Notes under the pieces: generated by a model
Told to the model about the DNA's origin: nothing
Databases searched by the model: none
The model's input: only the letters and a program-made list of their open reading frames with translations
Position numbers and translations under genes: made by a program
Assembly: GCF_000717995.1 (NCBI RefSeq)
Contig: NZ_JODM01000006.1
Coordinates: 186,001 to 250,000, forward strand
Direction: 5' to 3'
Origin: Streptomyces violaceorubidus
GTDB taxonomy: Bacteria > Actinomycetota > Actinomycetes > Streptomycetales > Streptomycetaceae
DNA: 64,000 nucleotides
Part shown: positions 24,911 to 33,120 of the stretch, in pieces
Position numbering within the stretch: position 1 is the first letter of the stretch
Layout: each line of letters opens with the position of its first letter

Positions 24911-25864
24911 ATGCACACCGACCTCGTGGCAGCGCTGGACATCGGCGGCACGAAGATCGCCGGCGCACTGGTGGACGGCCACGGCCACATCCAGGCGCGC
25001 GCACAGCGTGCGACACCCGCCCGGGAGGACGGTGACACCGTGATGGCGGCCGTCGAGGCCGTGCTCGCGGAACTGAGCGCGTCGCCCCTGTGGGGGCGGG
25101 CCACGGCCGTCGGCATCGGCAGCGCGGGCCCGGTGGACGCCTCGGCCGGCACCGTCAGCCCGGTGAACGTGCCGGGCTGGCGCGACTACCCGCTGGTCCG
25201 GCGGGTCCGGGACGCGGTGGGCGGTCTGCCCGTCGAGCTCATCGGGGACGGCGTGGCCATCACGGCCGCCGAACACTGGCAGGGCGCCGCCCGCGGCCAC
25301 GACAACGCGCTGTGCATGGTGGTCTCGACCGGGGTCGGCGGCGGTCTGGTGCTGGGCGGCCGGCTGCACCCCGGACCGACCGGCAACGCCGGCCACATCG
25401 GGCACATCAGCGTCGACCTGGACGGCGATCCCTGTCCGTGCGGTGCGCGCGGCTGCGTGGAGCGCATAGCGAGCGGCCCCAACATCGCCCGCCGCGCCCT
25501 CGACGCCGGCTGGAGGCCCGGCGCGGACGGTGACACCTCCGCCGCCGCGGTCGCCGCCGCCGCCCGCCTCGGCCACCCCGTCGCCGTCGCCTCCTTCGAG
25601 CGGGCCGCCCAGGCGCTGGCCGCCGGTATCGCGGCCACCGCGACCCTCGTCGAGATCGACATCGCCGTGGTCGGCGGGGGAGTGGGCAAGGCGGGGGAGG
25701 TCCTCTTCGCCCCCCTGCGCAAGGCCCTCACCGACTACGCGACGCTGTCCTTCGTCCAGCGCCTGGTGGTCGTCCCCGCCCAGATGGGGACGGACGCCGG
25801 ACTGGTCGGCGCGGCCGCGGCGGCGCTGTCGCGGACGACGGCCGCGACGGCCGCGCACGTCTGA
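24911..25864 (+). CDS. ROK-family sugar kinase
   Basis: The protein has 317 residues. The phosphate-binding loop ALDIGGTKIAGALVDGHG starts at about residue 7. Catalytic Asp is in ELIGDGVAITAAEH (about 108-121). The ROK signature LCMVVSTGVGGGLVLGGRLHPGPTGNAGHIGHISVD (about 133-168) leads to the zinc site DPCPCGARGCVE (about 173-184). There is no N-terminal HTH, so it is a kinase rather than a ROK repressor. It phosphorylates glucose or a related hexose; the exact sugar is not shown. It is controlled from the LacI-type operator upstream. Confidence 0.92.
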   Translation: MHTDLVAALDIGGTKIAGALVDGHGHIQARAQRATPAREDGDTVMAAVEAVLAELSASPLWGRATAVGIGSAGPVDASAGTVSPVNVPGWRDYPLVRRVRDAVGGLPVELIGDGVAITAAEHWQGAARGHDNALCMVVSTGVGGGLVLGGRLHPGPTGNAGHIGHISVDLDGDPCPCGARGCVERIASGPNIARRALDAGWRPGADGDTSAAAVAAAARLGHPVAVASFERAAQALAAGIAATATLVEIDIAVVGGGVGKAGEVLFAPLRKALTDYATLSFVQRLVVVPAQMGTDAGLVGAAAAALSRTTAATAAHV

Positions 25865-25953
25865 GCCCCGCGGAGCCCGGTACGCCTCGGCGTTCCGCGA
25901 GGCTGCCCCCGCCCAGCCCGTGACCCCCGCGCGGCGACGTAGTTGAACGGGGC

Positions 25954-26148
25954 ATGAAGAAGCGCAGCATGCTCGCCCTCGCGTCCCTGGCCACCGGCTT
26001 CGTCGTCGCGGCCGTCACCCCGTCCCACGCCGCCCCCGGCGACCTCCCGCTCGGCCTGGGGGTGGACGACACCGTCAGCACCCTTCAGGACACCGTCGCC
26101 ACCGAGAGCCTGAACCTCGGCGACGACGCCCCGGGACAGCTGGGCTGA
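25954..26148 (+). CDS. Small secreted protein
   Basis: The protein has 64 residues. The first 27 form a Sec signal peptide (KKRSMLALASLATGFVVAAV, cleavage after SHA-A). The mature part is only about 38 residues, acidic, with alternating Asp-Thr-Val and Leu (DDTVSTLQDTVATESLNLGDD). GGGG lies near the ATG. Similar tiny exported Asp/Thr-rich proteins recur in Streptomyces (recalled), with no known role. It precedes the kinase-Nudix gene by 167 bp. Confidence 0.75.
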   Translation: MKKRSMLALASLATGFVVAAVTPSHAAPGDLPLGLGVDDTVSTLQDTVATESLNLGDDAPGQLG

Positions 26149-26315
26149 CCCACTCCGACCGGGCCGGCGCGCCCGGCGCGGACCCCGCGGCGCCGGTGCC
26201 CCGAGAGGGCGTCGGCGCCGCTGTCATATGCCCTTTCCCCCGCGCTCGACCGGACTGGTTTCCGTGGCAGGGTGAAGCGGGCAAGCCACAGGGGGCCAAC
26301 AGAAGAGGGGGACCT

Positions 26316-27359
26316 GTGACCGTCGTCTGGATCAACGGCGCGTTCGGTGCGGGCAAGACCACCACCGCACGGGAACTGATCGAACTGATCCCGAACAGCA
26401 CGCTCTTCGACCCCGAGGTGATCGGCGGGACGCTCGCGCACCTGCTGCCGCCCAAACGCCTGGCCGAGGTGGGCGACTTCCAGGACCTGCCGATCTGGCG
26501 CCGGCTGGTGATCGACACGGCGGCCGCGCTCCTCGCCGACCTGGGCGGGACGCTCGTGGTCCCGACGACCCTGCTGCGCCAGGAGTACCGGGACGAGATC
26601 TTCGGCGGTCTCGCCGCCCGCCGGATCGAGGTCCGGCACATCCTGCTGGCCCCGGCCGAAACGATCCTGCGGGAGCGAATAGCCGGCCGCGAGGCACCGG
26701 ACGGCCCGCCGGACGGCGAGACGCGGGTACGGCAGTGGTCCTACGACCACATCGCCTCCTACCGTGCCGCCCTCGCCTCCTGGCTCACCGCCGACGCCCA
26801 TCCCGTCGACACCGGCACCCTCACCCCGTACGAGGCCGCCGTCCGGGTCGCCGAGGCCGTCGGCACCGGCGCCGTGCCGGCCTGCGAGATCGTGCAGACA
26901 CCGGAACCCACCGGCGAGACCGTCGCCGCCGGCGTCCTGCTCTTCGACGAGCGGGACCGCGTGCTGCTCGTCGACCCCACCTACAAACCCGGCTGGGAGT
27001 TCCCCGGCGGCGTCGTCGAGCCCGGCGAGGCACCCGCCCGCGCCGGCATGCGCGAGGTCACCGAGGAGACCGGGCTCAGCCTCGACGACGTACCGGCCCT
27101 CCTGGTCGTCGACTGGGAACCGCCGGCACCGCCCTCCTACGGCGGTCTGCGGCTGCTCTTCGACGGCGGCCGGCTCGACACCGCGGACGCCGGACGCGTG
27201 CTGCTGCCGGGCCCCGAGCTGCGCGACTGGCGCTTCGCCACCGAGGACGAGGCCGCCGACCTGCTGCCCCCGGTCCGCTACGAGCGGCTGCGCTGGGCGC
27301 TCAGGGCCCGGGAGCGCGGGGCGGCCCACTACCTGGAGGCGGGCAGGCCCGTCGGCTGA
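26316..27359 (+). CDS. AAA kinase-like domain fused to Nudix hydrolase
   Basis: The protein has 347 residues. GTG 26316 is preceded by AGAAGAGGGGGACCT. The N-terminal half is a P-loop domain: VVWINGAFGAGKTTTARELIEL (Walker A at about 8-15), then a small-molecule kinase or tunicamycin-resistance-like layout with LVVPTTLL and a lid region (RERIAGREAP). The C-terminal half is a Nudix fold with the box GGVVEPGEAPARAGMREVTEETGLSL (about 230-255; GX5EX7REVTEETGL). The fusion suggests linked handling of a nucleoside-like or activated compound. The cognate reaction is unknown. It faces the MBL gene tail to tail. Confidence 0.85.
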   Translation: MTVVWINGAFGAGKTTTARELIELIPNSTLFDPEVIGGTLAHLLPPKRLAEVGDFQDLPIWRRLVIDTAAALLADLGGTLVVPTTLLRQEYRDEIFGGLAARRIEVRHILLAPAETILRERIAGREAPDGPPDGETRVRQWSYDHIASYRAALASWLTADAHPVDTGTLTPYEAAVRVAEAVGTGAVPACEIVQTPEPTGETVAAGVLLFDERDRVLLVDPTYKPGWEFPGGVVEPGEAPARAGMREVTEETGLSLDDVPALLVVDWEPPAPPSYGGLRLLFDGGRLDTADAGRVLLPGPELRDWRFATEDEAADLLPPVRYERLRWALRARERGAAHYLEAGRPVG

Positions 27360-27362
27360 CCT

Positions 27363-28094
27363 CGGCCCGCCACCCCCGCGCGGACGACGTCGGCCCGCCG
27401 CCCCGTACGTCCGCGCCGACGCCCTCAGCACGTCCCCGGCCCGCGCGGTCACCGGATCCCCGTGCCCGAAACAGGCCACCTCCGTGTCGAGGTCCGCGAG
27501 CCGCCCGACGGAGGCGACGGCCCGGCCCCGGTCGATGTTGAACACGCCCAGCAGCACACCGCCGTCGACCGGCGAGGCGGCGACCGCGTCCCCCGTGAAC
27601 AGCACGCCGTGGGCCGGGAGGTGCAGCGCGATGTTCCCGTCCGTGTGGCCCGGCGCGTGCACGACCCGGGCGCCTCCGCCGAAGTCCAGGACGTCGCCGT
27701 CCACCACCCCGGTCACCCGGGACGGCCGGGCGAAGTCGCCCGGCGGGAGCCGACGCACGGCGTGCTCGTGCAGCGGACGCTCCCAGTCCTCGAACACGGG
27801 CGGCGGACCGGGCACCTCGCCCCGCACGACGGGCGCCTCGGCGGTGTGCGCCACCACCTCGGCCCCGGTGAGCGCGGCGACCTCCCGCGCGCCGCCCGCG
27901 TGGTCCTCGTGGAAGTGGGTGAGCACGAGCCGCCGTACCCGGCCGGCGGCCCGCGCGGCCTCGGCGATGCGCGCACCGTACCCGGCGGGTCCGGCGTCGA
28001 TCAGCGTCACCTCGTCCCCGTCGCGCCAGAGATACGCCTGACCGACCGGGAAACGCAGCAGACTCAGGCGCGGAAGCAGTTCGACGACGTCCAT
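27363..28094 (-). CDS. MBL-fold metallo-hydrolase, conserved part only (no stop codon at expected place)
   Basis: The conserved protein is about 232-244 residues. Zinc ligands are THFHEDHAGG (about 59-68), APGHTDGNIALHLP (His about 150), FTGDAVA (Asp about 169) and FGHGDPV (His about 211). This is the glyoxalase II-like/quinol hydrolase style of MBL enzyme; the substrate is unknown. Homologues I recall end shortly after the GHGDPVTARAG segment, but here the frame runs on with no stop to 26085, antisense through the whole kinase-Nudix gene. The end given is therefore the edge of the conserved part, not a stop codon. Confidence 0.75.
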
Positions 28095-28169
28095 GCGGCG
28101 ACCGTGGGCAGGGCCCCGCCGGGTGGCGAGGCCCCTTTGCCGACGGCAGAACCGGGAACCCGGCCGGGA

Positions 28170-29525
28170 TCAGCTCGCCGCGTAGTTGCGCAGGAAGTGG
28201 GCCTCCGCCACCGACAGCCGCTCCAACTCCTCGGGGGACACGCTCTCGTTCACGGCGTGGATCTGGGCCTCCGGCTCGCTCAGGCCGATCAGCAGGATCT
28301 CCGCCTCCGGGTAGAGGGACGCCAGGGTGTTGCACAGCGGGATGGAACCGCCCTGACCGGCGTACTGCAACTCCTCACCCGGGTACGCCACCGCCATCGC
28401 GTCCGCCATGGCCTGGTACGCCGGGCTCGTGGTGTCGGCGCGGAACGGCTGACCCTGGCCGATCTGCTCGACGCGCACCCGCGCGCCCCACGGCGTACGC
28501 GTCTCCAGGTGGGCCCGGAGCAGCTTGGTGGCCTCGGCGGCGTCCACGCCCGGCGGCACCCTCAGGCTCACCAGCGCCCTGGCACCCGCCTGCACCGACG
28601 GGGTGGCGCCGACGACCGGCGGGCAGTCGATGCCGAGCACCGTGACCGCCGGCCGCGCCCAGATCCGGTCGGCGACCGAGCCGGAACCGATCAGCTCGAC
28701 GCCGTCCAGCACCCGCGCGTCCCGGCGGAACTGCTCCTCGTCGTAGGCCAGGCCGTCCCAGGTGCTGTCCGCCGCCAGCCCGTCGACGGTCGTCGAGCCG
28801 TCCTCCGCCCGCAGCGAGTCCAGTACGCGGATCAGGGCGGCCAGCGCGTCGGGCGCGGCACCGCCGAACTGGCCGGAGTGCAGGTTGCCTTCGAGCGTGT
28901 CGACCGTCACGCGCAGCATCGTCATGCCGCGCAGTGTGGCGGTGACCGTGGGCAGACCGACCCGGAAGTTGCCCGTGTCGCCGATGACGACGGTGTCCGC
29001 GGCCAGCAGCTCGGGGTGCGCCTCGGCGTACCGCTCCAGACCGCCCGTGCCCTGTTCCTCCGAACCCTCGGCGATCACCTTGACGTGCACGGGCACCCCG
29101 CCGTTCGCCTTCAGCGCGCGCAGCGCCAGCAGGTGCATGAGTACGCCGCCCTTGCAGTCCGCGGCGCCCCGCCCGTACCAGCGGCCGTCGCGCTCGGTCA
29201 GCTCGAATGGCGGAGTGGCCCATCCGGCCTCGTCCAGCGGCGGCTGCACGTCGTAGTGGGCGTAGAGCAGCACCGTCTTCGCGCCCTCGGGCCCCGGCAG
29301 GTACCCGTACACCGACTGGGTGCCGTCCGGCGTGTCCAGCAGCTCCACGTCCTGGAAACCCTCGGCGCGCAGGGCCGCCGCTATCCAGTTGGCGGCACCG
29401 ACGCTCTCGCTGCGCGGGAACTGGTCGAAGTCGGCCACCGACTTGAAGGCCACCAGCGCGGCGAGTTCCTCCTTCGCGCGGGGCATCAGCGAAGCGACGG
29501 TCTCGGCGACCGGATTCGACGACAT
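28170..29525 (-). CDS. M20-family dipeptidase
   Basis: The protein has 451 residues. ATG 29525 is chosen because AAGGAGCG is seven bases upstream; the open frame extends far beyond. M20 landmarks are VLLYAHYDVQPPLDEAGW (His and Asp at about 87-89), WYGRGAADCKGG (about 110-121, shared metal Asp), VIAEGSEEQGTGGL (about 142-155, catalytic Glu-Glu) and GLHSGQFGG-like LHSGQFGGAAPDAL in the dimer domain. It hydrolyses dipeptides (carnosinase/DapE-like) in the cytoplasm. An inverted repeat CCAAG-N5-CTTGG lies in its upstream region. Confidence 0.92.
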   Translation of the reverse strand: MSSNPVAETVASLMPRAKEELAALVAFKSVADFDQFPRSESVGAANWIAAALRAEGFQDVELLDTPDGTQSVYGYLPGPEGAKTVLLYAHYDVQPPLDEAGWATPPFELTERDGRWYGRGAADCKGGVLMHLLALRALKANGGVPVHVKVIAEGSEEQGTGGLERYAEAHPELLAADTVVIGDTGNFRVGLPTVTATLRGMTMLRVTVDTLEGNLHSGQFGGAAPDALAALIRVLDSLRAEDGSTTVDGLAADSTWDGLAYDEEQFRRDARVLDGVELIGSGSVADRIWARPAVTVLGIDCPPVVGATPSVQAGARALVSLRVPPGVDAAEATKLLRAHLETRTPWGARVRVEQIGQGQPFRADTTSPAYQAMADAMAVAYPGEELQYAGQGGSIPLCNTLASLYPEAEILLIGLSEPEAQIHAVNESVSPEELERLSVAEAHFLRNYAAS

Positions 29526-29555
29526 GGGCACGCTCCTTGTGGGTGCGACGTTGTA

Positions 29556-29570
29556 CCAAGGAGTACTTGG
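29556..29570. promoter_or_regulatory. Inverted repeat CCAAG-N5-CTTGG upstream of the dipeptidase gene
   Basis: Perfect 5-bp arms, about 30 bp before the dipeptidase start and in the 144-bp gap shared with the divergent flavoprotein gene. It could be an operator; no matching regulator gene is adjacent. Confidence 0.4.
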
Positions 29571-29669
29571 AATGACGGGCCGATCCTCCCACAGTGGCCT
29601 GCGGCGATGCCCGCCGTAGGATGCGGGGGTCAGGTGCGGCATGCGGTTTGATCGGAGCAGTAGACCATC

Positions 29670-30938
29670 GTGAGCAGCGAGAACTCTTCGGCGGACGACG
29701 CGCGTCAGGTCTGGGACGTCGTCGTGGTGGGCGCGGGACCGGCAGGGGCCTCGGCCGCCTACGCGGCAGCGGTCGCGGGGCGCCGCGTGCTGTTGCTGGA
29801 GAAGGCGGAGCTGCCCCGCTACAAGACATGTGGCGGCGGCATCATCGGGCCCTCGCGCGACACCCTCCCACCCGGCTTCGAGCTGCCCCTGCGGGACCGT
29901 GTGCACGCGGTGACCTTCTCGAACAACGGGCGCTTCACCCGGACCCGGCGCTCCCGGCAGATGCTGTTCGGGCTGATCAACCGGCCCGAGTTCGACCTGC
30001 AGCTCGTCGAGCACGCCCAGAAGGCGGGCGCCGAGCTGCGCACCGGGGCGACGGTCAGCCGGGTGGAGCAGCACGGCTCGGCGGTGCCGGACCGGCGCAC
30101 GGTCGCCGTCGTCCTCCAGGGCGGCGAGACGGTACTGGCCCGGGCCGTGGTCGGCGCGGACGGCAGCGCCAGCCGGATAGGCGCGCACGTCGGGGTGAAG
30201 CTCGACCAGGTCGACCTCGGCCTGGAGGCGGAGATCCCGGTGCCGGAGCCGGTCGCCGAGGACTGGAAGGGCCGGGTGCTCATCGACTGGGGCCCGATCC
30301 CCGGCAGTTACGGCTGGGTCTTCCCCAAGGGCGACACGCTGACGGTCGGGGTGATCTCGGCGCGCGGCGAGGGCGCGGCGACCAAGCGGTACCTGGAGGA
30401 CTTCATCGCCCGGCTGGGGCTGGCCGGATTCGAGCCCAGCGTCTCCTCGGGCCACCTGACGCGCTGCCGCGCGGACGACTCGCCGCTGTCGCGCGGCCGG
30501 GTCCTGGTCTGCGGGGACGCGGCCGGGCTCCTGGAGCCGTGGACCCGCGAGGGCATCTCCTTCGCCCTGCGCTCGGGCCGGCTCGCGGGGGAGTGGGCGG
30601 TGCGCATCTCCGAGGCGCACGACGCCGTGGACGCGCGCAAGCAGGCCCTGAACTACGCGTTCGCCGTCAAGGCCGGTCTGGGCGTGGAGATGAGCGTCGG
30701 CAAGCGGATGCTGGCGGTCTTCGAGCGTCGGCCGGGCCTCTTCCACGCGGCCCTGACCGGCTTCCGGCCGGCCTGGAAGGCGTTCAAGGAGATCACGCAG
30801 GGCTCGACCTCGCTGGGTGAGCTGGTCCGCAGTCACCCGCTGGCGCACCGGGCGCTGGGGGCGATGGACCGGCGGTCCGAGCCGTCGGCGCCGTCCGAGC
30901 CGCCCACGCCGTCCACCGGGGAGGAGACCGGCGCCTGA
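29670..30938 (+). CDS. Geranylgeranyl reductase-family flavoprotein
   Basis: The protein has 422 residues, GTG start behind GGAG. The FAD-binding GxGxxG is VVVVGAGPAGASAAYAAAVAG (about 16-36), followed by LLEKAELPRYKTCGGGI, the C-G-G signature of geranylgeranyl reductases. A second FAD motif is VLVCGDAAGLLEPWTREGISFALRSGRLA (about 276-304). Members reduce isoprenoid double bonds in lipids, quinones or cofactors using NAD(P)H. The prenyl substrate is unknown. The C-terminus is a Ser/Pro-rich tail that merges into a tandem-repeat stretch just after the stop. Confidence 0.9.
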   Translation: MSSENSSADDARQVWDVVVVGAGPAGASAAYAAAVAGRRVLLLEKAELPRYKTCGGGIIGPSRDTLPPGFELPLRDRVHAVTFSNNGRFTRTRRSRQMLFGLINRPEFDLQLVEHAQKAGAELRTGATVSRVEQHGSAVPDRRTVAVVLQGGETVLARAVVGADGSASRIGAHVGVKLDQVDLGLEAEIPVPEPVAEDWKGRVLIDWGPIPGSYGWVFPKGDTLTVGVISARGEGAATKRYLEDFIARLGLAGFEPSVSSGHLTRCRADDSPLSRGRVLVCGDAAGLLEPWTREGISFALRSGRLAGEWAVRISEAHDAVDARKQALNYAFAVKAGLGVEMSVGKRMLAVFERRPGLFHAALTGFRPAWKAFKEITQGSTSLGELVRSHPLAHRALGAMDRRSEPSAPSEPPTPSTGEETGA

Positions 30939-30939
30939 G

Positions 30940-30981
30940 CGTCGGCGCCCGGCCGTCGGCGCCCGGCCGTCGGCGCCCGGC
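30940..30981. repeat. 14-bp tandem repeat, three exact copies
   Basis: The unit CGTCGGCGCCCGGC is repeated three times head to tail directly after the flavoprotein stop, and a partial fourth follows. It looks like slippage expansion. Confidence 0.75.
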
Positions 30982-31114
30982 CGTCCTCGTCGGCGGCGGT
31001 CCGTCGGCGGTGCCAGGAGGCCGGCGCGTGCACGGGCGTACTTCGCGGGGAGTACGGGCGATCGCCACGCGCGGGTGACGCCGTCCGCGGTGCCCGGCGT
31101 CTAGCGTGGCGGAC

Positions 31115-32344
31115 ATGGACGGACAGCGCGGGCGCGAGGGCCGGGCGCCCGAGTGGTGGCGGCACGGGCCACCGTGGTGGAGCCTGCGGGGCGAGGAGGA
31201 GCGGCGCCCCCGGTGGCCCTGGCGCTCCACCGTGCTCATCACGGTCCTCGTGCTGTTCGGCTCGCAGTTCGCCGCCCACGCCCAGGAGGGCGAGCGGGCC
31301 GCCCTGGACCCCTTCGCCCGCGCCCTGCTGTTCGTGACGGGAGCCGCCCTGCTGTGGCGGCAGCGCCACCCGGTGCCGGTCGTGTTCGGGACGGCGGTCG
31401 CCAGCCTGGTCTACCTGGGCGCCGGATACCCGTACGGGCCGGTTCTCGTGGCCGTCGCGGTGGCCTGCTTCAGTGCCGTCGTCGCCGGGCACCGCAGGGC
31501 GGCGTGGGCGGCGATGGGAACGCTGTGGGCCGGGCACGCCCTCGTGGCGCACTGGCTCTACCGATGGCTGCCGCCGTCCGGTGACTCCGCCGCCTCGTGG
31601 GGGCAGGAACTCGTGGTCGCCGCCTGGGTGGTGGCCGTCGCGGCCCTGTCGGAGGCGGCCAGGGCCCGCCGCGAGCAGTGGGCGCGGGAGCGGGACGAGC
31701 GGGCCCGGGCGGCGCGGCGGCGCGCGGACGAGGAGCGGCTGCGGATCGCCCGCGAGCTGCACGACGTCCTCGCCCACAGCATCTCCGTCATCAACGTGCA
31801 GGCAGGCGTGGGACTGGCCCTCCTGGACACCGACCCGGAACAGGCCCGCACCGCGCTCAGCACCATCAAGGACCAGAGCAAGGAGGCGCTCGGCGAGGTG
31901 CGGCAGGTACTCGACACCCTGCGCACACCCGGGGACGCGCCGCGCGCTCCGGCCCCCGGCCTCGACCGGCTCCCCGAGCTGGTCGAGCAGGCGGCGGGCG
32001 CGGGCCTCGCCGTCGAGGTGGAGGGGAAGCCGCCGCGCCTGTCGCCCGGCACCGACCTGGCCGCGTTCCGCATCGTGCAGGAGGCGCTCACCAACGTCGT
32101 ACGGCACTCGGGTTCCCGGCACGCGCGGATCCGCCTCGACCGGGACGGGGACACGCTGCTGCTGCGCGTCGACGACGACGGCCCCGCGACGGGCACCGAT
32201 GCGGGCGGCAGCGGCAACGGGCTGGCCGGGATGCGGGAGCGCGCGGCGGCGCTGGGTGGCACCATCGAGGCGGGCCCGCGTCCGGACGGCGGCTTCCGCG
32301 TGCGGGCGGCCCTGCCGATCGACGTGAAGAAGGCGGCCACGTGA
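31115..32344 (+). CDS. Two-component sensor histidine kinase (NarL/LiaS type)
   Basis: The protein has 409 residues. ATG 31115 lies just after a TAGCGT box and has no ribosome site, so the transcript may be leaderless; GTG 31106 is the alternative. Four or five membrane helices lie between residues about 40 and 185. The HisKA_3 phosphoacceptor helix is RIARELHDVLAHSISVINVQAGVG (about 208-231, His about 214). The HATPase has FRIVQEALTNVVRHS (N box), VDDDGP and GNGLAGMRERAAALGG (G box). The input domain is just the membrane helices, as in intramembrane-sensing kinases of cell-envelope stress. Its partner regulator follows 31 bp downstream. Confidence 0.93.
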   Translation: MDGQRGREGRAPEWWRHGPPWWSLRGEEERRPRWPWRSTVLITVLVLFGSQFAAHAQEGERAALDPFARALLFVTGAALLWRQRHPVPVVFGTAVASLVYLGAGYPYGPVLVAVAVACFSAVVAGHRRAAWAAMGTLWAGHALVAHWLYRWLPPSGDSAASWGQELVVAAWVVAVAALSEAARARREQWARERDERARAARRRADEERLRIARELHDVLAHSISVINVQAGVGLALLDTDPEQARTALSTIKDQSKEALGEVRQVLDTLRTPGDAPRAPAPGLDRLPELVEQAAGAGLAVEVEGKPPRLSPGTDLAAFRIVQEALTNVVRHSGSRHARIRLDRDGDTLLLRVDDDGPATGTDAGGSGNGLAGMRERAAALGGTIEAGPRPDGGFRVRAALPIDVKKAAT

Positions 32345-32375
32345 CATCTACGACGCAGCCCGAGGTGGACGACCG

Positions 32376-33041
32376 GTGATCCGGGTACTGCTCGCCGACG
32401 ACCAGTCACTGGTACGGGCCGGTTTCCGGGCGCTGCTGGACGCGCAGGCGGACATCGAGGTGGTCGCCGAGGCCGCCGACGGCGAGGAGGCGGTGCGCGC
32501 GATCCGCGAACTGCGCCCCGACGTCGTCCTCATGGACATCCGCATGCCTCTGCTCGACGGCCTCGCCGCCACCCGCCGGATCACCGGCGACCCGGGGCTG
32601 CACGACGTGAGGGTGGTCATGCTCACCACTTTCGAACTCGACGAGTACGTCTTCGAGGCGATCCGCTCCGGGGCCTCCGGCTTCCTGGTCAAGGACACCG
32701 AGCCCGAGGAACTGCTGCGCGCCGTGCGGGCGGTGGTGGACGGCGACGCGCTGCTGTCACCGGGGGTGACGCGCCGGCTGATCGCCGAGTTCGCGGCCCG
32801 TTCCAAGGAGCCCGCGGCGGCCGGTGAGATGGCCCGGCTGACCGAGCGGGAGCGCGAGGTGATGGCCCTGGTCGGCATCGGACTGTCCAACGAGGAGATC
32901 GCCCGCCGGCTGGTCGTCAGCCCGCTGACCGCCAAGACCCACGTCAGCCGCACCATGGTGAAGCTGGGCGCCCGCGACCGGGCCCAACTGGTCGTCCTGG
33001 CCTACGAGTCGGGCCTGGTGCGCCCGGGCTGGCTCGGCTGA
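32376..33041 (+). CDS. NarL/LuxR-type response regulator
   Basis: The protein has 221 residues; GTG 32376 behind GAGGTGG. The receiver domain shows LADDQSLVRAG (acidic pair), DVVLMDIRMPLLDG (phospho-Asp about residue 54), VVMLTTFE (Thr) and FLVKD (Lys about 106). The C-terminal LuxR HTH is LTEREREVMALVGIGLSNEEIARRLVVSPLTAKTHVSRTMVKLGARDRAQ (about 153-202). Phosphorylated by the upstream kinase, it would bind promoters not identified here. Confidence 0.95.
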   Translation: MIRVLLADDQSLVRAGFRALLDAQADIEVVAEAADGEEAVRAIRELRPDVVLMDIRMPLLDGLAATRRITGDPGLHDVRVVMLTTFELDEYVFEAIRSGASGFLVKDTEPEELLRAVRAVVDGDALLSPGVTRRLIAEFAARSKEPAAAGEMARLTEREREVMALVGIGLSNEEIARRLVVSPLTAKTHVSRTMVKLGARDRAQLVVLAYESGLVRPGWLG

Positions 33042-33070
33042 CCACCGGGCGGGTACCGGGCAGGACACCC

Positions 33071-33112
33071 GCGGCGGTCCTCGGGAACGGCGGCCCTTCG
33101 GCCGACCGCCGC
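33071..33112. terminator. Hairpin between convergent response regulator and isomerase-type pseudogene
   Basis: GCGGCGGTC pairs with GACCGCCGC nine bases perfectly across a loop that has further pairing (CGGC...GGCCG). It lies 30 bp after the response regulator stop. Confidence 0.5.
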
Positions 33113-33120
33113 CGCCCGGC

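Noticed and set aside
26085-27362. Reading the MBL frame as one real 669-residue protein
   Set aside because: The C-terminal part has no recognisable domain and is entirely antisense to the kinase-Nudix gene, which has clear motifs. It was kept only as a finding about the missing stop.
28170-30848. 892-codon frame beginning in the flavoprotein gene and ending with the dipeptidase
   Set aside because: Only the last 451 residues are the M20 enzyme; the rest is antisense to the geranylgeranyl-reductase-like gene. The ribosome site AAGGAG fixes the start at 29525.
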